Below, piece by piece: positions 14,569 through 29,211 of a stretch of DNA of 64,000 nucleotides. The notes beneath the pieces were generated by a model. The model saw only the letters and a list, made by a program, of their open reading frames with translations, was not told the DNA's origin and did no database searches. How positions within the stretch are numbered: the stretch's first letter is position 1; every line of letters starts with the position of its first letter. A program made the translations under genes and the position numbers. Origin of the DNA: Mycobacterium sp. SMC-8 (GTDB lineage: Bacteria; Actinomycetota; Actinomycetes; Mycobacteriales; Mycobacteriaceae). The stretch covers positions 2,170,001 through 2,234,000 of the forward strand of contig NZ_CP079865.1 in NCBI RefSeq assembly GCF_025263565.1, given 5' to 3'.

Positions 14569-15579
14569 ATGGCTGAACTGAAACTGGGCTACAAGGCGTC
14601 GGCGGAGCAGTTCGCCCCGCGGGAACTGGTCGAACTCGGTGTCGCGGCCGAGGAGTACGGCATGGACAGCGCGACGGTCAGCGATCACTTCCAGCCGTGG
14701 CGGCACAAGGGCGGGCACGCCCCGTTCTCGCTGGCGTGGATGACCGCGGTGGGGGAGCGCACCCAGCGGCTGGTGCTGGGCACGTCGGTGCTCACCCCCA
14801 CCTTCCGGTACAACCCGGCGGTCATCGCCCAGGCCTTCGCGACGATGGGGTGCCTGTACCCGAACCGGATCTTCCTCGGAGTGGGCACCGGCGAGGCACT
14901 CAACGAGATCGCCACCGGCTACGAGGGCCAGTGGCCGGATTTCAAGGAGCGCTTCGCGCGGCTGCGCGAAGCGGTGCAGCTGATGCGCGAACTGTGGCTC
15001 GGCGACCGGGTCGATTTCGAGGGCCAGTACTACAAGACCAAGGGCGCCTCGATCTACGACGTGCCCGAGGGCGGTATCCCGATCTACATCGCCGCGGGCG
15101 GGCCGCAGGTCGCCAAGTACGCCGGCCGCGCCGGCGACGGCTTCATCTGCACCTCCGGCAAGGGCGAGGAGCTCTACAAGGAGAAGCTGATCCCGGCGAT
15201 GCGGGAAGGCGCCGAGGCGGCCGGCAAGAACCCCGACGACATCGACCGGATGATCGAGATCAAGATCTCCTATGACACCGATCCCGAACTGGCGCTGGAG
15301 AACACCCGGTTCTGGGCCCCGCTGTCGTTGACCGCCGAGCAGAAGCACTCGATCGACGATCCGATCGAGATGGAGAAGGCCGCCGACGCACTGCCGATCG
15401 AGCAGGTCGCCAAGCGGTGGATCGTCGCGTCCGACCCGGACGAGGCCGTCGCCAAGGTCAAGGACTACGTCGACTGGGGCCTCAACCATCTGGTGTTCCA
15501 TGCGCCCGGGCATGACCAGAGGCGGTTCCTGGAACTGTTCCAGCGCGACCTGGAACCGAGGCTGCGCAAGCTCGGCTGA
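14569..15579 (+). CDS. fgd1: F420-dependent glucose-6-phosphate dehydrogenase
   Basis: A 336-residue enzyme of the bacterial luciferase-like TIM-barrel family. It oxidises glucose-6-phosphate to 6-phosphogluconolactone and reduces cofactor F420, supplying F420H2 to reductases. The start [23 protein letters not shown] and [15 protein letters not shown] match the mycobacterial Fgd1 sequence closely, and the length equals the known 336 residues. The ATG at 14569 was chosen because it gives the standard N-terminus. A frame extension to 14539 would run into the divergent MBL start. The position before pta-ackA is conserved, apart from the inserted EEP gene. Confidence 0.97.
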   Translation: MAELKLGYKASAEQFAPRELVELGVAAEEYGMDSATVSDHFQPWRHKGGHAPFSLAWMTAVGERTQRLVLGTSVLTPTFRYNPAVIAQAFATMGCLYPNRIFLGVGTGEALNEIATGYEGQWPDFKERFARLREAVQLMRELWLGDRVDFEGQYYKTKGASIYDVPEGGIPIYIAAGGPQVAKYAGRAGDGFICTSGKGEELYKEKLIPAMREGAEAAGKNPDDIDRMIEIKISYDTDPELALENTRFWAPLSLTAEQKHSIDDPIEMEKAADALPIEQVAKRWIVASDPDEAVAKVKDYVDWGLNHLVFHAPGHDQRRFLELFQRDLEPRLRKLG

Positions 15580-15594
15580 GCAGCGACACCGCGC

Positions 15595-16566
15595 ATGATC
15601 CGCATTCCTGCGACGGTGCTGGGCGTGGGCGCCCTGGCCGCCGCGGTGGTAGGCCTCGCCGCCCGCTACCTGCCCATCACCGGGCACCCCATGCTGATCG
15701 TCGCCGCCGCGGCGCCCTACCTGGCGCTCGCGGCGCCGGCGGCGATGCTGTTGCTTGCCGTCGGCAGGCGCTGGCTGCTCACCCTGGTCTCGGTCGCGCT
15801 GACCGTCGCGTTGATGTGGATGTACGTGCCGCGGTACCTGAGTTCGGCGGCTCCCGAAACCGCGGCGGTCGACGTGCGCGTGCTGACCGCGAATCTCTAT
15901 CTCGGGCAAGCCGATCCGGCTGCATTCGCCACGCTGGCCCGGAACGTCGCCGACATCGTCGCGGTGCAGGAGTTGACGCAGCAATCCGCGGACGGGTTGT
16001 CGGCGGCGGGCATGGACGGGGTCTTTCCGTACCGGGTGATCCTGCCGGCCCGCAACGCCTCCGGCATCGGGATCTGGAGCCGGTATCCGATCGTGCACTC
16101 CGGCCGCATCGACGGCTACACGATGCCGATGGTCGGGTCGCGGATCCGGATCCCTGGCGTGCGTGTCGACGCCACCGTGCTGTCGATACACCTGCCCGGT
16201 CCCTGGCCGGCGCCCATCGACGGGTGGCGCGACGACATCGCCCGCCTGCCCGAGACCCTGCGCGATGTCGGCCGCACGGCGGGCGCGGGCGCGGTGATCG
16301 TCGCCGGGGACTTCAACGCCACCTCCGACATGGCGCCGTTCCGCCGCCTTCTGGACGAGGGCTACGGCGACGCCGGTGCCGACGCGGGAGCCGGCCTGGT
16401 CCGCACCTATCCCGGCCGCGGAATGCGCCCGCCGCTGCTCGGCATCGATCACGTCCTGACCAAGAACTGCTCCACCGTCGGCGCCACCACGGTGACCGTG
16501 CCGGGCGCCGACCACCGCGGTCTGGTGGCCACCCTGCAGGTGCCGGTGGACATGACAGCCAGTTGA
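15595..16566 (+). CDS. Membrane-anchored endonuclease/exonuclease/phosphatase-family protein
   Basis: A 323-residue protein with three N-terminal membrane helices (about 5-25, 32-55 and 60-82) and a C-terminal EEP domain (about 95-315) facing outside. EEP signatures are VLTANLYLG, VAVQELTQQS, VAGDFNAT and the final IDHVLTK and PGADHRGLVATL, which hold the metal and catalytic histidine. The family includes nucleases, sphingomyelinases and lipid phosphatases. The membrane anchor argues for a surface phosphodiesterase. It lies 15 bp after fgd1 and 17 bp before pta, so it may share their transcript. M. tuberculosis, as I recall, has no gene here. Confidence 0.82.
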   Translation: MIRIPATVLGVGALAAAVVGLAARYLPITGHPMLIVAAAAPYLALAAPAAMLLLAVGRRWLLTLVSVALTVALMWMYVPRYLSSAAPETAAVDVRVLTANLYLGQADPAAFATLARNVADIVAVQELTQQSADGLSAAGMDGVFPYRVILPARNASGIGIWSRYPIVHSGRIDGYTMPMVGSRIRIPGVRVDATVLSIHLPGPWPAPIDGWRDDIARLPETLRDVGRTAGAGAVIVAGDFNATSDMAPFRRLLDEGYGDAGADAGAGLVRTYPGRGMRPPLLGIDHVLTKNCSTVGATTVTVPGADHRGLVATLQVPVDMTAS

Positions 16567-16583
16567 CAGGCAGGCTTTGACCC

Positions 16584-18662
16584 GTGCCTGACGCCTCGAC
16601 GGGAGCAACCTCCTCGATCTACCTCGCGTCGCCGGAGGGCGACACCGGAAAATCGACCATCGCGCTGGGCATACTGCACAGGCTCGCCGCCACGGTGCCG
16701 AGGGTCGCGGTGTTCCGGCCGATCACCAGGACCGGTGAGGACCGGGACTACATCCTGGAGTTGCTGCTCGATCACACGACCGCGGAGCTGCCGTACGAGG
16801 ACTGCGTGGGTGTGGGCTATCAGCAGCTGCACGACGACCCCGAGGCCGCGCTGGCCGACATCGTGGACCGGTTCCACCGTGTCGCGGACCGCAGCGACGC
16901 GGTGCTGATCGTCGGCAGCGACTACACCGACGTGGCCGCGCCGAGCGAGCTGTCCACCAATGCGCGCATCGCGGCCAATCTCGGTGCGCCGGTGGTGCTC
17001 GCGATCAAGGCCAAGGACCGCACCCCCGAGCAGGTCGTCCAGGTGGCCGAGGTCTGCATCGACGAGATCGCCGCGCAACACGCCCACACCGCCGCGGTGG
17101 TGGCCAACCGCTGTGAGCCGACGCAGATGACCGCGGTGGCCGAGGCGCTCACCGCGGTCGAGCCGCGCAGTTACGTGCTGCCCGAGGAGCCGCTGCTGGT
17201 GGCCCCTTCGGTGGCCGAGCTGCGGGACGCGGTCGATGGCACCCAGGTGCAGGGGGATTCGGCGCTGCTCGACCGCGAGGTGCTCGACGTGCTCGTCGCG
17301 GGTATGACGGCCGAGCATGTGCTGGAACGACTCACCGAGGGCATCGCGGTGATCACGCCGGGGGACCGCTCCGACGTGGTGCTGGCCGTGCTCAGCGCGC
17401 ATGCCGCAGAAGGCTTTCCGTCGCTGTCGACGGTGATACTCAACGGCGGGCTGACTCTGCACCCGGCGATCGGATCGCTGGTGTCGGGACTGGGCTTGCG
17501 GGTGCCGATCATCGAGACCGGATTCGGCACCTTCGAGACCGCGAGCCGGGTGGCGGCCACCCGCGGCCGGGTCACTTCGAAGTCGCACCGCAAGATCGAC
17601 ACCGCGCTGACCTTGATGGAGACCCACGTCGACACCGCCGAGCTGTTGGCGCAGCTGGCCCTTCCGATCCCGTCGGTGGTCACCCCGCAGATGTTCACCT
17701 ATCAGTTGCTCGACCAGGCACGGGCGGACCGCAAGCGCATCGTGCTGCCCGAGGGCGACGACGACCGCATCCTCAAGGCTGCCGGCAGACTGCTGGACCG
17801 CAGTGTCGCCGACCTCACCATCCTCGGCGACGAAGCCCAGATCCGGTCCCGGGCAGCCGAACTCGGCGTGGATCTGTCGGACGCGGCCGTGCTCGACCCG
17901 CGGACGAGCGACCTGTGTGACCGGTTCGCCGAGCAGTATGCGAAGCTCCGTGCGCACAAGGGCGTGACGGTGGAGCAGGCCCGCGAGATCATGCACGACG
18001 TGTCGTATTTCGGCACGATGCTGGTGCACAACGACATCGTCGACGGCATGGTGTCCGGTGCGCGGCACACCACGGCGCACACGGTGCGCCCGGCCTTCGA
18101 GATCATCAAGACCCGGCCCGATGTCTCCACGGTGTCGAGCATCTTCCTCATGTGCCTGGCCGACGAGGTGCTCGCCTACGGTGACTGCGCCATCGTGCCC
18201 GATCCCACCGCCGAGCAGCTCGCCGACATCGCGATCTCGTCGGCGCGTACCGCCGCACAGTTCGGCATCGAGCCGAAGGTGGCGATGCTGTCGTACTCGA
18301 CCGGCACCTCAGGTGCCGGCGAAGAAGTCGAAAAGGTACGTAAGGCAACCGAACTCGTGCGATCGCGGGCGCCCGAGCTACTGGTGGAGGGGCCGATCCA
18401 GTACGACGCCGCGGTGGAACCGTCGGTGGCCGAGACCAAGATGCCCGACTCGAAGGTGGCCGGCCACGCCACCGTGTTGATCTTTCCCGACCTCAACACC
18501 GGGAACAACACCTACAAGGCGGTGCAGCGCAGCGCGGGCGCCATCGCGATCGGACCTGTGCTGCAGGGTTTGAACAAGCCGGTCAACGACCTGTCCCGTG
18601 GCGCGCTGGTCGAGGACATCGTCAACACGGTGGCCATCACCGCGATCCAGGCGCAGGGGTGA
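16584..18662 (+). CDS. pta: Phosphate acetyltransferase, long form
   Basis: A 692-residue enzyme that interconverts acetyl-CoA and acetyl phosphate. The layout is the long Pta type: an N-terminal P-loop domain of BioD/CobQ-like fold (ASPEGDTGKSTIALG, about 13-27), a central DRTGG domain (about 215-330) and the C-terminal catalytic PTA domain (about 370-690) with VLPEGDDDRI, MVHNDIVDGMVSGA and SYSTGTSG. The GTG start follows the EEP gene by 17 bp. The downstream ackA starts 6 bp after the stop, so the two enzymes form the usual acetate overflow and assimilation pair. Confidence 0.96.
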   Translation: MPDASTGATSSIYLASPEGDTGKSTIALGILHRLAATVPRVAVFRPITRTGEDRDYILELLLDHTTAELPYEDCVGVGYQQLHDDPEAALADIVDRFHRVADRSDAVLIVGSDYTDVAAPSELSTNARIAANLGAPVVLAIKAKDRTPEQVVQVAEVCIDEIAAQHAHTAAVVANRCEPTQMTAVAEALTAVEPRSYVLPEEPLLVAPSVAELRDAVDGTQVQGDSALLDREVLDVLVAGMTAEHVLERLTEGIAVITPGDRSDVVLAVLSAHAAEGFPSLSTVILNGGLTLHPAIGSLVSGLGLRVPIIETGFGTFETASRVAATRGRVTSKSHRKIDTALTLMETHVDTAELLAQLALPIPSVVTPQMFTYQLLDQARADRKRIVLPEGDDDRILKAAGRLLDRSVADLTILGDEAQIRSRAAELGVDLSDAAVLDPRTSDLCDRFAEQYAKLRAHKGVTVEQAREIMHDVSYFGTMLVHNDIVDGMVSGARHTTAHTVRPAFEIIKTRPDVSTVSSIFLMCLADEVLAYGDCAIVPDPTAEQLADIAISSARTAAQFGIEPKVAMLSYSTGTSGAGEEVEKVRKATELVRSRAPELLVEGPIQYDAAVEPSVAETKMPDSKVAGHATVLIFPDLNTGNNTYKAVQRSAGAIAIGPVLQGLNKPVNDLSRGALVEDIVNTVAITAIQAQG

Positions 18663-18668
18663 TTGGCG

Positions 18669-19811
18669 ATGACACGCTCGGTGCTGGTGCTCAACACCGG
18701 TTCGTCGTCGGTGAAATACGCGGTGGTGGACCCGGATTCAGGTGCGCTCGTCGCGGACGGCATCGTCGAGCGGGTCACCGACCATGCCGCGGCGATGCAG
18801 GTGGTGTTCGAGTCGCTGGCCTCTGACGGCCACCACCTCGATGACCTCGGGCTGGTCGCGGTCGGGCACCGCGTCGTGCACGGCGGTCCCGACCTCTATC
18901 AGCCCACCGTCATCGACGACCAAACCATCACCCGCCTACAGGAACTGTCCGCCCTTGCGCCGCTGCACAATCCGCCGGCCATCCTGGGAATCGAGGTGGC
19001 CCGCAAGGCGCTGCCGGACCTGCCCCACGTCGCGGTGTTCGATACCGCGTTCTTTCACGACCTGCCGCCTGCGGCGGCCACCTACGCGATCGACGCGGAC
19101 GTCGCCGAGTCCTGGCGCATCCGCCGCTACGGGTTCCACGGCACGTCGCACCAGTACGTCAGCGAACGGGCCGCCGAGTTCCTCGGTGAGCCGCTGGACT
19201 CGCTGAGCCAGATCGTGCTGCACCTCGGCAACGGCGCATCGGCGTCGGCGATCGTCGGGGGAAGGCCGGTCGAGACCTCCATGGGGCTGACCCCGATGGA
19301 GGGACTGGTGATGGGAACCCGCTCCGGTGACGTGGATCCCGGCGTGATCTTCTACCTGTGGCGCACGGCCGGGATGAAGGTCGAGGACATCGAGACGATG
19401 CTGAACAGGCATTCCGGGGTGCGCGGTCTCGGCGGTGAGGTCGACTTCAGGGAACTGCACCGCAAGATCGAGTCCGGTGACCCCGCAGCGCAACTGGCCT
19501 ACGAGGTGTACATCCACCGGCTGCGCAAGTACATCGGCGCCTACCTGGCGGTACTGGGTTCAGCCGATGTCATCACGTTCACCGCCGGCGTCGGCGAGAA
19601 CGACGCGGCGGTCCGGCGCGACGCGCTCTCCGGTCTGACGGCGTTCGGCATCGAACTCGACGAGCACCTCAACGAGAGCCCGGCCCGGACGGCCAGGCGA
19701 ATTTGCCCGGAGGGGGCGCCGACGGCGGTGCTAGTTATACCCACCAACGAGGAGTTGGCGATTGCTCGGGCGTGTGCGGGAGTACTTGGCGCTGGGCTCG
19801 GCGACGGGTAG
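18669..19811 (+). CDS. ackA: Acetate kinase
   Basis: A 380-residue acetate kinase of the ASKHA fold, making acetyl phosphate and ADP from acetate and ATP. Signatures are [15 protein letters not shown] at the N-terminus, [45 protein letters not shown] and FTAGVGEND. The ATG at 18669 is preferred over the TTG at 18663. It follows pta closely. The last 81 bp overlap the end of the oppositely directed STAS gene, so the C-terminal about 27 codons are read on both strands. Confidence 0.97.
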   Translation: MTRSVLVLNTGSSSVKYAVVDPDSGALVADGIVERVTDHAAAMQVVFESLASDGHHLDDLGLVAVGHRVVHGGPDLYQPTVIDDQTITRLQELSALAPLHNPPAILGIEVARKALPDLPHVAVFDTAFFHDLPPAAATYAIDADVAESWRIRRYGFHGTSHQYVSERAAEFLGEPLDSLSQIVLHLGNGASASAIVGGRPVETSMGLTPMEGLVMGTRSGDVDPGVIFYLWRTAGMKVEDIETMLNRHSGVRGLGGEVDFRELHRKIESGDPAAQLAYEVYIHRLRKYIGAYLAVLGSADVITFTAGVGENDAAVRRDALSGLTAFGIELDEHLNESPARTARRICPEGAPTAVLVIPTNEELAIARACAGVLGAGLGDG

Positions 19812-20189
19812 CTCACGTTGCGGATCGCAGATCCGGAGCAGGCGGCGGACGTGAGTTCCCGCGAGCAGTCTCCAGCGAACGCCGCTTCGGGCACAGACCA
19901 CGTTGATGTTCGACAGTGCGGCGAAGCCGGAGGCCGCGAAGAACTCGACGGTCTGCAGGTCCAGGATCAGCTTGCGGGCCCCCGCCAGACGCTTCTCCAC
20001 GTAGCACGCGAGCGCCATGCTGTTGACGGCGTCGATCTCCCCGTGGATCGTCACCAGGACGCTCGACGGTGGCAGTTCGCAGGCGGAGAACGTGGCCCGG
20101 TGGTGTTCCTCGCGCAGTTCGAACGAGGTGGGATCCGGCCGGAAGAACCGCTGTGTGCTGGGGGCCGGCAGTGGATCTGGTGCGGACAT
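19731..20189 (-). CDS. STAS-domain protein, possible anti-sigma factor antagonist
   Basis: A 152-residue single-STAS protein. The fold runs from [27 protein letters not shown] through [31 protein letters not shown] to the C-terminal helix, where Ser in AASG is the place phosphorylated in RsbV/SpoIIAA-type antagonists. A role in partner switching with an anti-sigma kinase is therefore likely, but no kinase or sigma gene is adjacent. The ATG at 20189 ([10 protein letters not shown]) was chosen; a frame extension to 20276 has no family support. Its 3' end overlaps ackA by 81 bp tail-to-tail. Confidence 0.75.
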   Translation of the reverse strand: MSAPDPLPAPSTQRFFRPDPTSFELREEHHRATFSACELPPSSVLVTIHGEIDAVNSMALACYVEKRLAGARKLILDLQTVEFFAASGFAALSNINVVCARSGVRWRLLAGTHVRRLLRICDPQRELPVAEPSAKYSRTRPSNRQLLVGGYN

Positions 20190-20454
20190 GTGGACTCCCC
20201 TGGACGAAGTCGAAGTCAGGTGGCAGGCCCTGGGTCTCAAAGCTGCGCCGATGAAGTCACCTGGTAGTGGCGCCACGATACTACGGAATCAGTGGGCTGA
20301 CCATATGCCGTTGTGAATCACATGTATGTGCGTTAACCAGCACGTTTGGCCATATGTCAGTCCTGGCGAGTCGCGGCAACCGGCGAAGGCGTCAATATCT
20401 GGACCTCCAGCAACGGATTCCGTAGTTGCCGGAGCGGTGCCGGGCGGTGCCGGA

Positions 20455-23716
<3,262 letters not shown>

Positions 23717-23717
<1 letters not shown>

Positions 23718-25036
23718 CACCGGTACTCGCTCAATCTCGGCCAGATCCCCAGCGCCACCGCCACGGCCGCCACGACCGACAGCGCGGCGGCCCCCACGGT
23801 CGCGCCGGACAGCACCCGGCGGGCGTTGACGATCTCGTTGCGCAGCTGGGTGCGGCTCTGCTCGATGCCCTTGCTCAGCGCCTCGTCGAGCTTGTTGAAC
23901 GCGGGCGTGGAGTCGTCCTCGCCGGTGCCCAGCGCCACCTGCGTCGCGGCCTGGTAGTTGCCGACCGCGATGTAGGCCGAGATCCGGTCGTCGGCCGCAC
24001 GCCACCGGTCCAGCAGTGTGGCGGCATCGGCGAGGTCGGTCTTGTCGATCGAGTCGTCGCGTGCCAGATACCTCGCCAGCTGCTCCTTCATGTCCTCGAT
24101 GCGCTGGTAGTAGGACTGCTTCCGCAGGTCCTCGTCACCGCGGCGGATCAGTGACAGGGTCTCGTCCGCTCGCGCCTGCTGCGCGGTGATCGCGAGCGTG
24201 GTGACCGTCTTCAGCGATTCGGCCGCGGTCTCCTTGGCGCTGCGGCTGTCGGCGGTCGAGATCACCAGCGCCGTGCCGACCCACATCAACATGATCAGCA
24301 CCGCCAGCCCGCCGGCGACGAAACCGATGTTGACGCGGCGGCGGGTCCGCTTGGCCAGCCACCGGTTGGCGAACACCCCGAACAGCAGCGTCGCGACCAC
24401 CACCAGAATCACCGGCGTCGGGATGCGGGTCGACGCGGTGGTCTCGGCGTCCACCCGCGCCGAGGTCTCCTCGTAGAGCCGCTGCGCGTCGGGCAGGATC
24501 TTCTCCTGCATCAGCGCCGACGCCTCCGACAGGTAGGACGAGCCGACGGGATTTCCGGCACGGTTGTTGGTCCTGGCCGTCTCGACCAGCCCGGTGTACA
24601 CGGCCAGCCGTGCGTTGATCCGGCCCAGCAACTGGACCAGGGACTCCTCGGTGAGGCCGCTGGACGCCCGTGTCACCGCGACCGACGCGTCGGTGATGGC
24701 CTGCTCGTAGCGTTGCCGCACCGCCCGCGGCTCGGCGCCGGCGATGAACGCGGTGGCCGCCGCGGCGTCGGCGACCGACAGCGTGGTGTAGAGCTGCCCG
24801 GCCGCGAACGACAGCGGCTCGGTGTGGTTGAGCACCGTCGTCAGGGCCTGCTGGCGGTCGTTGATCGTGGTCGAGGTCGCGAACGCGCTCGCGACGACCA
24901 GCGCGGCGAGCACCAGCCCGATGGTCAGGATGCGTCCGGGCGTGGTCCACAGGAACCACCACCGCGGATGAGACGCAGCTGTCGGCGACCGCGACGCAAG
25001 AGGCTCGGTCGAGGGGTGCGCCAACTCCACAGTCAC
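23717..25036 (-). CDS. glnX: Membrane signalling protein GlnX (Rv0412c-like)
   Basis: A 439-residue membrane protein with helices near 30-52, 193-213, 225-250 and 410-432, and extracytoplasmic helical sensor segments between them. It is the known link between the sensor lipoprotein GlnH and the kinase PknG. The GTG at 25036 gives TVELAHPSTEPL, the same N-terminus and length (439) as I recall for the M. tuberculosis protein. A longer frame to 25090 has no support. It is the first gene of the operon. The upstream region (25037-25193) is shared with the divergent mutT3 and holds the promoter, with the AT-rich GAATTCTATGAGGGAATTC near 25106-25124. Confidence 0.9.
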
Positions 25037-25193
25037 GTCTGCGCGGACCTCATCCTGGTCTCGATCTCTCCGGTGGTCGTTCGGCCACAAACTCTAGCTA
25101 CCGCGAATTCTATGAGGGAATTCTAAGAGCTCATCGGTCGGCGTGCGGGGATTCACGTGTCAAGAATCCGGACGCGTTCCCTATCCTGAACGC

Positions 25194-25685
25194 GTGCGTG
25201 GAGACGGGGACGGCTGGGTGGTGTCGGCGACCGGCAATGCCTACTGGGGCCGGCACGGCGCCGCCGGGCTGCTCCTGCGGGCGCCCCGCCCGGATGGGTC
25301 GGCCGCCGTACTGCTCCAGCACCGCGCGCCGTGGAGTCACCAGGGCGGCACGTGGGGGTTGCCGGGCGGTGCCCGTGACAGTCACGAGACCCCGGAACAG
25401 GCGGCGGTGCGGGAGGCGCACGAAGAGGCCGGGCTGCCTCCGGAGCAACTGACCGTGCGGACCACGGTGGTCACCGCCGAGGTGTCCGGATGGACCTACA
25501 CCACGGTGATCGCCGACACCTCCGAAGAACTCGACACCATCCCCAACCGGGAGAGCGCCGAGCTGCGCTGGGTCGCCGAGGACGAGGTCGCCGACCTTCC
25601 CCTGCATCCCGGCTTCGCCGCGAGCTGGCAGCGTCTGCGCGAGGTCACGGCCGCGATCCCGCTGCTGGTCAACCCGCAGCGCTGA
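25194..25685 (+). CDS. mutT3: Nudix hydrolase MutT3
   Basis: A 163-residue Nudix pyrophosphohydrolase. The Nudix box [24 protein letters not shown] (G-x5-E-x7-REUXEEXGU) is complete, so metal-dependent hydrolysis of a nucleoside diphosphate derivative is expected. In mycobacteria MutT3 acts on 8-oxo-dGTP/8-oxo-GDP-type substrates. The GTG at 25194 is preferred: a -10-like TATCCT (25181-25186) is placed for a leaderless start. An earlier GTG at 25143 would add 17 residues. The M. tuberculosis protein is longer (about 217 residues), so this one lacks that C-terminal tail. Its end overlaps thiE by 17 bp, tail-to-tail. Confidence 0.88.
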   Translation: MRGDGDGWVVSATGNAYWGRHGAAGLLLRAPRPDGSAAVLLQHRAPWSHQGGTWGLPGGARDSHETPEQAAVREAHEEAGLPPEQLTVRTTVVTAEVSGWTYTTVIADTSEELDTIPNRESAELRWVAEDEVADLPLHPGFAASWQRLREVTAAIPLLVNPQR

Positions 25686-26331
25686 GCAGTCCGGCCAGCG
25701 TTTCGGCCGCCGCCTTCGGGTCGTCGGCCGCGGTGATCGCCCGCACCACCACCACCCGCCGCGCCCCGGCCGCCAGCACTTCCGGCAGCCGGTCGGCGTC
25801 GATGCCCCCGATCGCGAACCACGGTTTGTCGGTGCCCAGCGCGGCGGTCGCCCGCACCAGGTCCAGCCCCGGGGCGGGTCGGCCCGGTTTCGTCGGCGTC
25901 GGCCAGCACGGCCCGACGCAGAAGTAGTCGACGTCTTCGGCCGCCGCGGCCCGCACCTGGTCCAGGTCGTGCGTCGAGCGCCCGACCACGCGGTCGCCGA
26001 TGATCTCCCGCGCCACACTGAGCGGCAGGTCGTCCTGACCGAGGTGCAACACGTCGGCGCCGGCCGCGCGCGCGATGTCGGCGCGGTCGTTGACCGCGAG
26101 CAACGCCCCGTGCCTGCGGGCCGCGTCGGCGAGCACCTGCAGCGCGTCGAGCTCCTGGCGCGCCTCCAGCGGCCCGAACCGCTGCTCGCCCGGCGACCCC
26201 TTGTCGCGGAGTTGGATGATGTCCACGCCGCCGGCCAGCGCCGCGTCGGCGAACTCGGCGAGGTCGCCGCGATCACGGCGGGCGTCGGTGCACAGGTACA
26301 GCGAAGCGCTCGCTAGTCGGGGTTCACGCAC
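25669..26331 (-). CDS. thiE: Thiamine-phosphate synthase
   Basis: A 220-residue TIM-barrel enzyme that joins HMP-pyrophosphate and the thiazole phosphate to thiamine phosphate. Signatures are IIQLRDKGS (about 37-45), [26 protein letters not shown] and [15 protein letters not shown]. The N-terminus [22 protein letters not shown] nearly equals the M. tuberculosis protein. The GTG start sits 6 nt after a -10-like TAGCGT, so the mRNA may be leaderless. It is divergent from thiO and so is not behind the TPP riboswitch, which is read on the other strand. Confidence 0.96.
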   Translation of the reverse strand: MREPRLASASLYLCTDARRDRGDLAEFADAALAGGVDIIQLRDKGSPGEQRFGPLEARQELDALQVLADAARRHGALLAVNDRADIARAAGADVLHLGQDDLPLSVAREIIGDRVVGRSTHDLDQVRAAAAEDVDYFCVGPCWPTPTKPGRPAPGLDLVRATAALGTDKPWFAIGGIDADRLPEVLAAGARRVVVVRAITAADDPKAAAETLAGLLSAAG

Positions 26332-26337
26332 ACTCGA

Positions 26338-26343
26338 ACGCTA
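26338..26343 (-). promoter_or_regulatory. thiE -10 box, probably leaderless
   Basis: On the minus strand TAGCGT (26343 to 26338) is followed by 6 nt and then the GTG at 26331. Transcription would start at about the first base of the start codon. The same hexamer precedes the thiC riboswitch. No experimental start is known from this reading. Confidence 0.5.
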
Positions 26344-26357
26344 GCGCCGGCGCGACG

Positions 26358-26363
26358 TAGGCT
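26358..26363 (+). promoter_or_regulatory. -10 box of the thiO riboswitch transcript
   Basis: TAGGCT fits TAnnnT and lies about 7 bp before the 5' edge of the TPP aptamer at 26372, so transcription would start right at the riboswitch. No clear -35 box is visible. Confidence 0.5.
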
Positions 26364-26371
26364 GGTAGCCG

Positions 26372-26459
26372 ACCACACGGGAGTCCCGGGTACGGGGACT
26401 GAGAGTGAGTCCGCCGACTCTTACCGTCACACCTGATCCGGGTCATGCCGGCGAAGGGA
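26372..26459 (+). ncRNA. TPP riboswitch (THI element) of the thiO operon
   Basis: All conserved THI parts are present in order: CACACGGGAGTCCC (P1/P2), ACTGAGAG at 26398-26405, then ACCTGATCCGGGTCATGCC and GGCGAAGGGAG. The final AAGGGAG forms the aptamer 3' strand and is also the ribosome site of thiO (ATG at 26468). TPP binding should therefore hide the ribosome site and stop translation. It governs thiO and probably the whole coupled operon behind it. Confidence 0.95.
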
Positions 26460-26467
26460 GCCAGTGA

Positions 26468-27480
26468 ATGCCCACCCAGACCCGCGGGACGCTTGCCGTC
26501 GTCGGGGGCGGTGTCATCGGGCTCGCCGTGGCACGGCGGGCGCTGCAGGACGGCTGGGCGGTCCGCGTGCACCGTGCCGAGCAGGCCGGCGCGTCCTGGG
26601 TCGCCGGCGGCATGCTCGCCCCGCACAGCGAGGGCTGGCCCGGCGAGGAACAACTGCTGCGGATCGGCCTGGAATCCCTTCAGCTGTGGCATGACGGCTT
26701 CCTCGACGGGCTGCCGCCTGAGGTCGTCACCGCGCGCCGGTCGCTGGTCGTCGCCGTCGACCGCGCGGACGCCGCCGACCTCAGGACCGTTGCGGGGTGG
26801 TTGTCCGAACAAGGTCACCCGGTGACGCCGACCACGTCGGCGCGTGATATCGAACCCCTTCTCGCCCAAGGTATCCGGCACGGCTTTGTGGCCGACACCG
26901 AACTCGCCGTCGACAACCGCGCCGTCGTCGCCGGCCTCGCCGCCGAGTGCGAACGGCTCGGCGTGCAGTGGGCCCCGCCGGTGCCTTCGCTGGCCGAGAC
27001 CGGTGCCGCCGACAGCGTCGTGATCGCCAACGGCATCGACGCCCCGACGCTGTGGCCCGGGCTGCCGGTGCGCCCCGTCAAGGGCGAGGTGCTGCGGTTG
27101 CGCTGGCGTCGCGGGTGTCTGCCGGTGCCGAAACTGGTGGTGCGCGCCCGGGTGCACGGCCGTCAGGTCTATGTGGTGCCGCGTGCGGACGGCGTCGTGG
27201 TCGGCGCGACGCAGTACGAACACGGCCGCGACACCGCGCCCACGGTGAGCGGCGTGCGGGATCTGCTCGACGACGCCTGCGCGGTGATGCCCGCTCTCGG
27301 CGAGTACGAGCTCGCCGAGGTCGGCGCCGGTCTGCGGCCTATGACGCCCGACAACCTGCCGCTTGTCGGCAGGGTCGACGAGCGCACCCTTGTCGCCGCG
27401 GGGCACGGTCGGTCGGGTTTCCTGTTGGCGCCGTGGACGGCGCAGACGATCGCCGCCGAGCTGGAAGGAGCACTGGTTCG

Positions 27481-27484
<4 letters not shown>
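26468..27484 (+). CDS. thiO: Glycine oxidase ThiO
   Basis: A 338-residue FAD-dependent amine oxidase of the DAO fold that makes the iminoglycine needed for the thiazole ring. The FAD motif VVGGGVIGLAVARRAL is at 10-25, GGMLAPHSEG (about 55-64) is the family loop, and VGAGLRPMTPDNLPLVGRV and AAGHGRSGFLLAP close the FAD site. The ATG sits 8 nt after the aptamer's AGGGAG. The stop overlaps thiS (ATGA). Confidence 0.95.

Positions 27485-29207
<1,723 letters not shown>

Positions 29208-29211
<4 letters not shown>

Noticed and set aside
20311..20330. CRP-type site TGTGA...TCACA and the palindrome CACATGTATGTG in the gap between the STAS gene and pknG
   Set aside because: The TGTGA and TCACA halves are only one base apart, not six, and the short palindrome alone is weak evidence for a regulator site.
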